Shown here piece after piece: positions 16,318 through 24,526 of a stretch of DNA of 35,345 nt. Source of the stretch: Methanosphaera sp. (GTDB lineage: Archaea; Methanobacteriota; Methanobacteria; Methanobacteriales; Methanobacteriaceae). A model generated the notes under the pieces. The model had not been told where the DNA came from. It did not search any database and worked only from the letters and a program-made list of their open reading frames with translations. Both the position numbers and the translations under genes were made by a program. The stretch lies in the NCBI RefSeq assembly GCF_016282985.1, contig NZ_JAEELZ010000037.1, positions 1 through 35,345 on the forward strand. The letters run 5' to 3'. Within the stretch, counting starts at the first letter, position 1, and every line of letters begins with the position of its first letter.

Positions 16318-16401
16318 TTTATTCACCTCTTTTAATATAAAAAGTATATAATATTAATCTTAAAAAAAATAATTTACCTAATAGTTTATTTGGTTTTTGT
16401 C

Positions 16402-16467
16402 TTATATATACTTTTCATAAAAAAATATAGTAAAAAAAAATATAATAAATTTTTCATAAAAAAATAT
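16402..16467 (+). promoter_or_regulatory. Promoter with 17-base direct repeat before the type I genes
   Basis: TTATATATAC near 16402-16411 is a TATA candidate. TTTTCATAAAAAAATAT occurs twice, at 16412-16428 and 16451-16467, 39 bases apart start to start. The copies straddle the predicted transcript start (about 16430), which would suit a repressor site. Identity over 17 bases is notable even in A+T-rich DNA because of the shared TTTTCAT part. Confidence 0.4.
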
Positions 16468-16553
16468 GAAACTTTTATCTATTTTTATAGAAAAAAATTA
16501 TTAAATAAAAGAATAGATATTTTAATAGTATTAAATAGTAAGGAAGTATTGAC

Positions 16554-17132
16554 ATTAAAAGAATTAAACTTAAAAAGATAGCAGAAGTACATAGTGGATT
16601 GAGAAAATCATCTTTTAAAGATAAAGAAAACAAATTTGAATATAAGATAATTACTTTAAATAATGAAAATAATTATAAAATTAACCAAAATAAACTAAAT
16701 AAAATAAATACAGATAAAAAAATCGATGAAAAATATTTACTTAAAAAAGGAAATATTATCCTAAAATTAACACCACCCTACACCTCCAGAATCATAGAAT
16801 TTAATGAAAATAATATAACAACAACATCAAATTATGCAATTATAAAAGTTTATGAAAAATATTCGCCGGAGATAATTAATTTTTATCTAAACAGTGAATA
16901 TATTAAAAAACAGATTTATCAATTTGCAGATGAAACAAGTGTTAAAGTAATTAATATAGGTAATATCAAAGATTTCGATATTATTTTAACAAATGAAAAG
17001 AATGAAGATATTTATAAAAAACTTATCTTAACACACAAAGAAAAAAAAGAAATGATTGAAAAAGAATTAAATTTAGAAAAAGATTTATTAGAAGAAATAA
17101 TATTTGGAGAAAATGATAATGGTGAAAATTAA
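16554..17132 (+). CDS. Half-length type I specificity (HsdS-like) subunit, one TRD
   Basis: About 192 residues. It opens with IKRIKLKKIAEVHSGLRKSS, the usual entry of a type I target-recognition domain. A TRD body follows (YLLKKGNIILKLTPPYTSRI ... SNYAIIKVYEKYSPEIINFYLNSEYIKKQI ... SVKVINIGNIKDFDIIL) and then a C-terminal helix rich in Lys/Glu/Leu that would form the coiled-coil spacer. Full HsdS proteins have two TRDs; half subunits can work as dimers. No ATG is available: the first TTG (16599) would lose the opening strand, while ATT at 16554, seven bases after AAGGAAG, would keep it. It overlaps the methyltransferase gene by 14 bases. The order S then M, without R, is unusual. Confidence 0.65.
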   Translation: MKRIKLKKIAEVHSGLRKSSFKDKENKFEYKIITLNNENNYKINQNKLNKINTDKKIDEKYLLKKGNIILKLTPPYTSRIIEFNENNITTTSNYAIIKVYEKYSPEIINFYLNSEYIKKQIYQFADETSVKVINIGNIKDFDIILTNEKNEDIYKKLILTHKEKKEMIEKELNLEKDLLEEIIFGENDNGEN

Positions 17133-18567
17133 TCAAATACTACTTGAATCTTCTGAGAAATTAAAAGGACATATAGAATATGAAAGATTCCAACACAACA
17201 TAATAGGGGCAATTTTCTTCAAATACTTATCAGAAAAGATAGAAAAAGAAAACAATAAAAAATTATTTAAATTTAATATAAATTACAAAGAAGCATTTGA
17301 AGAAGAAAACATTGCTTTTTATGGAAAAACAATTAAAAAAGAATCTTTACAGAATTTAGGATATTTTATAAAACCTGACTATTTATATCAAAGTATTATT
17401 TCAGAAGAAGGAATCTTGAAAAAATTAGATTATGCTATCAAACATGTTGAATTCCAAAAAGAAAGTTTAAATGATATATTTGATTTTGTGAACTTTGAAA
17501 ATATACATGTAAATGATGAAATTAAAAACTTATTTGAATCAATCCTCAAAAATATTAATAAATTGGAATTTAACAGTAAAACTTACGATGAATTAAATTA
17601 TTTAATGGAATTCTTTTTAAAAAAATCATATACCCCTAATGAAATATCCATATTACTAAGTAAATTAGTTTCAATAGAAAAAAACACAATTGATAATGTA
17701 TACGATGCTACTTGTGGTTCCTGTTCAACATTAATGATTTTAAAAGAAGAAGTTAATGTAAAAAACTATTTTGGTCAAGAAATTAATAGAAATAATTTTA
17801 ATTTAGCTAGAATGAATCTAATTATGCATGGTATTAATCCAAATAACTTTGAAATATATAATGAAGACTCAACTACTTCAAGAAGAGATATACCACCAAT
17901 AGATGTAGTAATTTCACACCCCCCATTCTTAAAAAAATGGGAGGCACATGAAGAATTATTAAAAGATGAACGTTTTAATACTTACAAAAAATTACCTCCA
18001 AAATCTAAAGCAGATTATGCATTTATTGAAACCATGATATATCCACTAAAGGAAGATGGGATAATGGCTGTGATAATGTCACAAGGAGTTCTTTTTAGAT
18101 CAAATGCCGAAAAAGATATTAGAAAAACTTTCTTAAAAGAAAAAAATTACATTGATGCTATTATTGGATTACCCGAAAAAACATTCAACAAGAACATTCC
18201 CACATGTATAATAATTCTTAAGAAAAATAGGAATAAAGAAGATGGAATCTTATTTATTGATGCTTCTAATGAATATGATAATAGTTCTCATTTAAATAAA
18301 TTAAGAAAAGAAGATATAAATAAAATAGTACAAACATACAAGAAAAAAGAAGAAATTGAAAAATATTCCCATTTTGCAGACATAAATGAAATTAAAAAAA
18401 ATGACTTCAATCTAAATATTAAAAGATATGTAAATACTTACGAAGAAAAAGAAAAAATCAACATTCAAGAAACAATTAAAGAAATAAATGATATTGAACA
18501 AAAAATTAAAGAAATTAAATTAGAACAACAAAAACTGTTAAAAAGAATAGACCTCAACTTAAGTTAA
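17119..18567 (+). CDS. Type I methyltransferase (HsdM-like) subunit with altered catalytic motifs
   Basis: About 482 residues. It has an N-terminal HsdM helical domain (about 1-160, GHIEYERFQHNIIGAIFFKYLSE), then an N6-adenine methyltransferase domain. The AdoMet motif reads DATCGSC at 196-202 where families have D-x-T/A-C-GSG. The catalytic NPPF/Y motif reads HPPF at 267-270, so the key Asn is His (codon CAC 17917-17919). Flanking blocks KADYAFIETMIYPLKEDGIMAV and IDAIIGLPEKTFNKNIPTC are well kept. Methylation is therefore doubtful, though fold and DNA binding may remain. TTG 17104 and ATG 17113 are also open; ATG 17119 has the best spacing to GGAG. No HsdR gene is in the window. Confidence 0.8.
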   Translation: MVKINQILLESSEKLKGHIEYERFQHNIIGAIFFKYLSEKIEKENNKKLFKFNINYKEAFEEENIAFYGKTIKKESLQNLGYFIKPDYLYQSIISEEGILKKLDYAIKHVEFQKESLNDIFDFVNFENIHVNDEIKNLFESILKNINKLEFNSKTYDELNYLMEFFLKKSYTPNEISILLSKLVSIEKNTIDNVYDATCGSCSTLMILKEEVNVKNYFGQEINRNNFNLARMNLIMHGINPNNFEIYNEDSTTSRRDIPPIDVVISHPPFLKKWEAHEELLKDERFNTYKKLPPKSKADYAFIETMIYPLKEDGIMAVIMSQGVLFRSNAEKDIRKTFLKEKNYIDAIIGLPEKTFNKNIPTCIIILKKNRNKEDGILFIDASNEYDNSSHLNKLRKEDINKIVQTYKKKEEIEKYSHFADINEIKKNDFNLNIKRYVNTYEEKEKINIQETIKEINDIEQKIKEIKLEQQKLLKRIDLNLS

Positions 18568-18577
18568 ATGTTTTTCT

Positions 18578-18661
18578 TTAAGGAGATAGTAAAAAAATTA
18601 TATATTTTAAACTTAATTTCTAAAAATTATTAGGTTTCAATTTTTACTACAATCTCTTTAA
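18578..18661. repeat. Long imperfect inverted repeat in the hsdM-helicase gap
   Basis: The 427-base gap 18568-18994 has no gene. Bases 18578-18599 (TTAAGGAGATAG...) and 18639-18661 (...CAATCTCTTTAA) are inverted copies: TTAA-R-GAGAT pairs with ATCTC-Y-TTAA, and AGTAAAAA pairs with TTTTTACT, with a few unpaired bases. It could be an RNA hairpin after hsdM or the ends of a tiny mobile element. The rest of the gap is featureless A+T-rich DNA. Confidence 0.4.
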
Positions 18662-18994
18662 TTAATAACAAAATTATAAAAATCAAAGCAATTAACTTAT
18701 TTTAAATTAATTTCCTTATAAATTTAACTTAAAAAGATATTATCACTTCACCCCCATATTTTTCTAAAAGAACAAATTTTTAGACATATTTATAAAGTAT
18801 GAACCATTTTTCAGCATCATGTAAAAAAAATTAATCTTTTCAAAAAAAAATAATGTTAAACTTATTGAGAACTTCAATAATTACTAAACGCTATAATCAC
18901 CATTTCTTCTAAAAATAATTAATTAGAGTTATTATTAAAAAATTTTTATTTAATAGTAAAAAAAATTTAAAGGAAAACAATCAAAAATTTAATT

Positions 18995-21900
18995 ATGAAA
19001 TATGGAATAACTTGGTGGGGTAATAGTTGGATGAATGCTTTAAATAGTGTTGATTTTACAAATAGAATTCCACGTGGAAAGACATATGCTAATTCAGGAA
19101 AAGTATATGATATAAATATCGAAGACAATTATGTTGGTGCAAAAGTTTCTGGAAAATACAATGATTTTTATGATACAGGCGTTCTATTTAGAACCTTTAA
19201 TCAAAATGAAAAAAAGGAAATATTAAAAACAATTAATTCTTCTGAATCAATTTTATCTTCTTTACTTAATCACGAACTTCCTAGAGAACTATATGAAGAG
19301 CTAACAGAAAAAAATATACAAGTTTTCCCAAAAAATGCTAAAGATATTACCCCATTTTGTAATTGTCCAGATTATGCACATATCTGTAAACATGTTGCTG
19401 CATTGATATATATTATCACTCACGAAGTAGATAAGGATCCTTTCAACATATTTAAACTCCAGGGATGTGATTTACTTGAGTTATTGGATTATAATTCTAC
19501 AAGCAGCAACATTAAAAATATAAATGATTTGTTTATTAATGAAGATGTTGACAAAAATATTGAAAAGGATTCAATAGATTTCACGAATATTCCTGATTTA
19601 ATGAATTTAATATTCACTCTTTTAAATGAAAAACCTTTATTTTATGAAAAAGATTTTAAAAACATATTGAAAAGTGTTTATAGTTCAATGGAACGTTTTG
19701 CAAAGAAAGATATTGACGAATACACACGAAATTTAAATAATACATATAATCCATACATCCCTTTTGAAAAAGAAAAAACAAAAATATTTGAGAAAGGAGA
19801 TGATGAATTAGAAGAATGGTTAGAAAACATATTTTTAGAAAGATGGAATAAACCTAACCAATGGGACAATTTCACTATTAACCTAAATAATGAATACAAA
19901 ATTGATAAAATTGAAACGGGCACTGAATTATCATTTAAAAATGAAAAATCTGAAAAAATGTTATTTTCATTTTTTACAGAAATTGGTGAAAGTAATATTT
20001 CTAAATTTAATAAAAATATCAGAGTATTCTATGATATATATCAATTTACAATAGAATTAATTAAAAAACATGCATTAATACCGGAATTTTTTGAGAGTGA
20101 AGATGTTTATTATATAAGATGGATTCCTGCAGTCTTTAACAATAATATTATGGAAATAATAAATAAGTTATCAGTTTCATGTCCCGATGATTTGATTACA
20201 TTTAATAATCAAGAATTATCCAGAAAAGATCAAATAATTTCTGCTGTAAGCTTATTTGTTAAAGGATTTTTTGAAAAATATTTAGTATTTGGTGCTACAA
20301 AAACATTTAAAAAAACATATGATAATTCAATAGTACAATTATTTTTCTTTAATGGTCAAAAATTTGATAGTCTTAATGAAAATAATTATGAGAACTTGAT
20401 AAATCAATGGTTATCCAAATTTATTTTAAATTCCAGAGATTATGAATTATTCCTAGTGATAAATGAAGAATATGCAATGTTTGATGTAAGTGTTCAAGTT
20501 AGAGTTGGTGATGGTGAAATAACACCAATCCATAATGTGATAAAAGAAACAACAGACAATAATTTGAAAGTCCAATTAATCAGTGATACCTATCTTATCA
20601 ATGAGATATTTCCAGAACTTCATAAATCAATTGACATTAATAAAAACCTGGAATTCAATTTAGATGATTTTTCAAAGTTTTTTATCAACATATTACCTTT
20701 ATTTGAAATAATTGGAATTAATTTAATACTTCCAAAAAATCTTCAAAGAGCGTTTAAACCTAAATTAGTATTAGATATTGCAGGTACTAAAAATGAAAAA
20801 GGATATCTTACATTTAAAGATATTACTAAATTTGATTGGAAAGTTGCAATAGGTGATAAAAAATATGATATTAATGAATTTAAAAAGTTATCCGTGAAAT
20901 CTCAGGGACTTGTAAAATTAGCAAATGATTATGTAATTTTAGATGAAGAAGATACTAAATCATTAATTAAACAAATCGACAAATTACCTGAAAAACTTAA
21001 TAGACATGAATTATTAAAAGCTACTTTAAGTGGAGAAGTAAATGGTGCAGAAGTTAATATAGATAATGAACTAATGCAAATGGTAACAAAAATTAAAGAA
21101 AAGGATGAAATTGAAATACCAAAGGAATTAAATGCAACTTTAAGAAAATATCAGAAAACTGGTTATTCATGGTTAGTACAAAATATTAAAACAGGTTTTG
21201 GATCAATATTAGCTGATGATATGGGTTTAGGAAAAACATTACAGGTTTTAACCACTATATTATATCTTAAAAATGAAGGATTACTAAAAAAGGACAAAGT
21301 ATTGATTATTGCACCTACAAGTTTACTAACAAATTGGCAGGAAGAAATTAAAAAATTTACTCCGACATTAACATCTTATATTTATCATGGACAAAATAGA
21401 AAATTCCCAAAAGAGGATTATGATATTTATTTAACGTCATATGGTGTAATTAGACGAGACGAAGAAAAATTCAAAGAAAGAAAATGGTTTTTAAGTGTTG
21501 TTGATGAAGCACAAAACATAAAAAATCCAACCACTAAACAAAGTAAATCCATAAAATCTATTAAATCCAAACATAGAATCGCTTTAAGTGGTACTCCTGT
21601 AGAAAATCGATTATCTGAATATTGGAGCATATTTGATTTTATTAATAAAGGTTATTTAACTAGTTTAAAGAAATTTAGAAAAAATTATATTATCCCTATC
21701 GAAAAAGAAAGGAGTGTTGATATTTTAAATAATTTTAAACTTATAACTGAACCATTTATATTAAGAAGAGTGAAAAGCGATAAAAATGTTATTGAAGATT
21801 TACCTGACAAAATGACAAATGATATTTACTGTAATTTAACTGCTAATCAAAGTTCATTATACCAGGAAGTTTTAAACTCCACTATGGAAGAAGTTGAAGC

Positions 21901-22540
21901 AAATGAAGGTATGAAAAGAAAAGGGTTGGTACTTAAACTTATCAATTCATTAAAACAAATTTGTAATCATCCTTCACACTTTACTAAGGCCAATAAAGCA
22001 AAAATAAAAGATTCCGGAAAGATGGAAGTATTAATCAATATGATTGAAAATATTGTTGAATCCGATGAGAAAGTATTAATATTCACACAATACGTTAAAA
22101 TGGGAGAGATTATGAAAGAACTAATAGAAGAAAAATTTAATACAGAAGTATTATTTTTACATGGTTCTCTTTCTCGTATGAAACGTGACGAATTGATTGA
22201 CAAATTCCAAAATAATTCTCAAAATAAGATATTTATTTTATCACTGAAAGCTGGAGGTACCGGTTTAAATCTTACAGCAGCAACAAATGTCATACATTAT
22301 GACTTATGGTGGAATCCTGCTGTTGAAAATCAAGCTACAGATAGAGCATATCGTATTGGCCAAGATGAAAATGTTATGGTTTATAGGTTCATTACCAAGG
22401 GTACTTTTGAGGAACAGATTAACACGATGATTCATGATAAAGAAGAACTGGCTAATATTACTGTAGGTACTGGTGAAAAATTCATCACTGAAATGAATAT
22501 TAGAGAACTTAAGGAATTATTAGACTTGAGAATGAATTAA
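18995..22540 (+). CDS. SWIM zinc-finger SNF2-family helicase/ATPase
   Basis: An 1181-residue protein. The N-terminal segment MKYGITWWGNSWMNALNSVD is typical of the SWIM/SNF2 family. The SWIM finger is C122-x-C124-x6-C131-x-H133. A long middle region (about 200-680) matches the SNF2-associated domain style. The SNF2 motor occupies about 715-1170: motif I DDMGLGKT near 741-748, motif II DEAQ near 838-841, SGTPVENR, and motif VI QATDRAYRIGQ near 1111-1121. Such proteins translocate on double-stranded DNA and remodel protein-DNA complexes; their role in prokaryotes is unclear. It stands alone, 427 bases after hsdM. A link to defence is only suggested by location. Confidence 0.9.
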   Translation: MKYGITWWGNSWMNALNSVDFTNRIPRGKTYANSGKVYDINIEDNYVGAKVSGKYNDFYDTGVLFRTFNQNEKKEILKTINSSESILSSLLNHELPRELYEELTEKNIQVFPKNAKDITPFCNCPDYAHICKHVAALIYIITHEVDKDPFNIFKLQGCDLLELLDYNSTSSNIKNINDLFINEDVDKNIEKDSIDFTNIPDLMNLIFTLLNEKPLFYEKDFKNILKSVYSSMERFAKKDIDEYTRNLNNTYNPYIPFEKEKTKIFEKGDDELEEWLENIFLERWNKPNQWDNFTINLNNEYKIDKIETGTELSFKNEKSEKMLFSFFTEIGESNISKFNKNIRVFYDIYQFTIELIKKHALIPEFFESEDVYYIRWIPAVFNNNIMEIINKLSVSCPDDLITFNNQELSRKDQIISAVSLFVKGFFEKYLVFGATKTFKKTYDNSIVQLFFFNGQKFDSLNENNYENLINQWLSKFILNSRDYELFLVINEEYAMFDVSVQVRVGDGEITPIHNVIKETTDNNLKVQLISDTYLINEIFPELHKSIDINKNLEFNLDDFSKFFINILPLFEIIGINLILPKNLQRAFKPKLVLDIAGTKNEKGYLTFKDITKFDWKVAIGDKKYDINEFKKLSVKSQGLVKLANDYVILDEEDTKSLIKQIDKLPEKLNRHELLKATLSGEVNGAEVNIDNELMQMVTKIKEKDEIEIPKELNATLRKYQKTGYSWLVQNIKTGFGSILADDMGLGKTLQVLTTILYLKNEGLLKKDKVLIIAPTSLLTNWQEEIKKFTPTLTSYIYHGQNRKFPKEDYDIYLTSYGVIRRDEEKFKERKWFLSVVDEAQNIKNPTTKQSKSIKSIKSKHRIALSGTPVENRLSEYWSIFDFINKGYLTSLKKFRKNYIIPIEKERSVDILNNFKLITEPFILRRVKSDKNVIEDLPDKMTNDIYCNLTANQSSLYQEVLNSTMEEVEANEGMKRKGLVLKLINSLKQICNHPSHFTKANKAKIKDSGKMEVLINMIENIVESDEKVLIFTQYVKMGEIMKELIEEKFNTEVLFLHGSLSRMKRDELIDKFQNNSQNKIFILSLKAGGTGLNLTAATNVIHYDLWWNPAVENQATDRAYRIGQDENVMVYRFITKGTFEEQINTMIHDKEELANITVGTGEKFITEMNIRELKELLDLRMN

Positions 22541-22813
22541 TTCTTTTTCTTTTTTTTATATTAAATATTTATATTATTTTTTAAAAAAATATACATAAAC
22601 AAGTAATTATAAACTTTTTTAAGAATTAATGTAAAGAAAAATATTAAAACAAGTGAAAAGTTTAGATAAACGAATAGAAAACATTTATTTTTTTAGTGAA
22701 ACTAATGTAACCAAAATTACAAGAAAATTTGAAGAGAAAATACTTATTTAAAAAGAAATCAACAAAAATGAGGGATGAAATTCTCTTGACTTTTCAAAAA
22801 AAGGAGAATGAAA

Positions 22814-24526
22814 ATGAAGAACATATTAAAGATAATGAAAGATAAAGTTCCCCTACTGGTACTGATGATGCTTTTTTTAATCATAGAAGTTTACTGTGAT
22901 TTAACACTCCCTTCATATACTGCAGATATTGTAAATAATGGTATTCAAAATACGGATTTTAATCTTATTTCATCCATTGGTTTAAACATGATGCTGATGG
23001 TAACAATATCCGTATTTGCTACAGTAATCGTTTCTTATATATCAAGTAAAGTATCCAGTTCATATGCAAGAGATTTACGGGAAAAAATATTTGAAAAAAT
23101 ATTAAACTTTTCAAATCACGAACTAAATCAATTTTCTAAAGCTTCATTAATTACACGTTCAACAAATGATATAAATCAAATCCAGCATGTTATTGGAATA
23201 ATGTTTAGAACTTTACTCTTCGCTCCTATATTAGCAATAGGTAGTATTATTAGAGTATTTGAAATAGGATCCAATCTATCTTGGATAATATTTGTAGCAT
23301 TTATTTCTGTAGCCATATTATTAGTTAGTGTGATTAGTACCGTTCTTCCGTATTTCAAAAAAACACAGGAAATTGTTGATCAAATAAATAGGGTATCCCG
23401 AGAAATATTATTAGGTATTCCAGTTATTAAAGCTTTTGTTAGACAGGAATATGAAAAAGAACGTTTTGATTTTTATAATCGGGAATATGTTAGAGTGAAT
23501 CTAAAAGTTTATAGAACCATGTTCATTTTAATCCCATCAATGAATCTTATAATGAACTTAATGATAGTATTAATATTATACTTTGGAAGTTTTGATGTGT
23601 TAAATGGAACATTACTTACAGGAGACATTATTGCATTTACACAATATTCCACCCAAATGGTTGCATCTTTTATTATGATTGGAGGATTTGTAATTATGCT
23701 TCCAAGATTATTTGTATCCATTAATCGTATAGAAGAAGTTCTTAGTACAGAGATAAGTATTACTGATGGAACAGTCAAAGATGAATCATTAAAAGATGTG
23801 ATTGAATTTAAAAATGTTTCTTTTACTTATCCTGGAGCTGAAAGAAAAACTTTGAACAATATTAATTTCAAGTTAGAACCTGGAAAAACTACAGCCATCA
23901 TAGGAGGTACAGGTAGTGGTAAATCAACAATATTAAATCTTATTCCTAGATTACAGGATGTTACATCAGGTGAAATACTACTTAATAACATTAACATTAA
24001 AGAGTTTAACTTAAAGAATTTGAGAAATAAGATTTCGTTAGCACCTCAACAAGCAGTATTATTCTCAGGTACTGTTAGATCTAATTTAAGGAAAGGGAAA
24101 AATGAAGCGAATGATACTGAAATGTTTGAGGCTATAAAAAATGCTCAAGCAGATGAATTTATAAAAGATCTTGAAAGTGAAGTATCTCAGGGTGGTTCAA
24201 ATTTCTCAGGAGGTCAAAAACAAAGATTGTCCATAGCAAGAACAATTATAGGTAAACATAGCTTTTATCTTTTTGATGATTGTTTCTCCGCATTAGATGT
24301 GTCAACAGAAAAGAAAATACGTGAAAAACTTAAAGAAATCACAGAAGGCAGTTCTGTTTTATTAGTATCCCAAAGAATAAGTACAATTAAATTTGCTGAT
24401 GAAATAATAGTATTAGACGATGGAAAAATAATTGATAAAGGTACTCATAATGAATTAAAAGAAAGATGTTCATTATATAAAGAAATTTTATCTTCACAAC
24501 TTGAAAATATGGGTGGTTCATTATGA
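22814..24526 (+). CDS. ABC exporter half, non-consensus ATPase site (MdlA-like)
   Basis: A 570-residue protein with six TM segments (about 1-300) and a C-terminal ATPase: Walker A GGTGSGKST, signature FSGGQKQRLS, Walker B FYLFDDCFSALD. The usual catalytic Glu after Walker B is Asp, as in one subunit of asymmetric heterodimeric exporters such as TM287/288 or MdlAB/YheIH. An ATG at 22808 is open, but AAGGAG is too close to it; ATG 22814 has better spacing. The gene overlaps its partner by four bases (ATGA 24523-24526). Lipid or drug export is inferred; the substrate is unknown. Confidence 0.9.
   Translation: MKNILKIMKDKVPLLVLMMLFLIIEVYCDLTLPSYTADIVNNGIQNTDFNLISSIGLNMMLMVTISVFATVIVSYISSKVSSSYARDLREKIFEKILNFSNHELNQFSKASLITRSTNDINQIQHVIGIMFRTLLFAPILAIGSIIRVFEIGSNLSWIIFVAFISVAILLVSVISTVLPYFKKTQEIVDQINRVSREILLGIPVIKAFVRQEYEKERFDFYNREYVRVNLKVYRTMFILIPSMNLIMNLMIVLILYFGSFDVLNGTLLTGDIIAFTQYSTQMVASFIMIGGFVIMLPRLFVSINRIEEVLSTEISITDGTVKDESLKDVIEFKNVSFTYPGAERKTLNNINFKLEPGKTTAIIGGTGSGKSTILNLIPRLQDVTSGEILLNNINIKEFNLKNLRNKISLAPQQAVLFSGTVRSNLRKGKNEANDTEMFEAIKNAQADEFIKDLESEVSQGGSNFSGGQKQRLSIARTIIGKHSFYLFDDCFSALDVSTEKKIREKLKEITEGSSVLLVSQRISTIKFADEIIVLDDGKIIDKGTHNELKERCSLYKEILSSQLENMGGSL

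Noticed and set aside
16390-16581. 63-codon plus-strand frame before the specificity gene
   Set aside because: Its end overlaps in another frame the segment that encodes the conserved opening of the TRD (IKLKKIAEVHSG); the remainder is poly-Lys/Phe/Tyr from A+T-rich DNA containing the promoter and direct repeats.
16554-18567. Intact functional type I restriction-modification system
   Set aside because: No HsdR, only one TRD, no ATG start for S and altered methyltransferase motifs.
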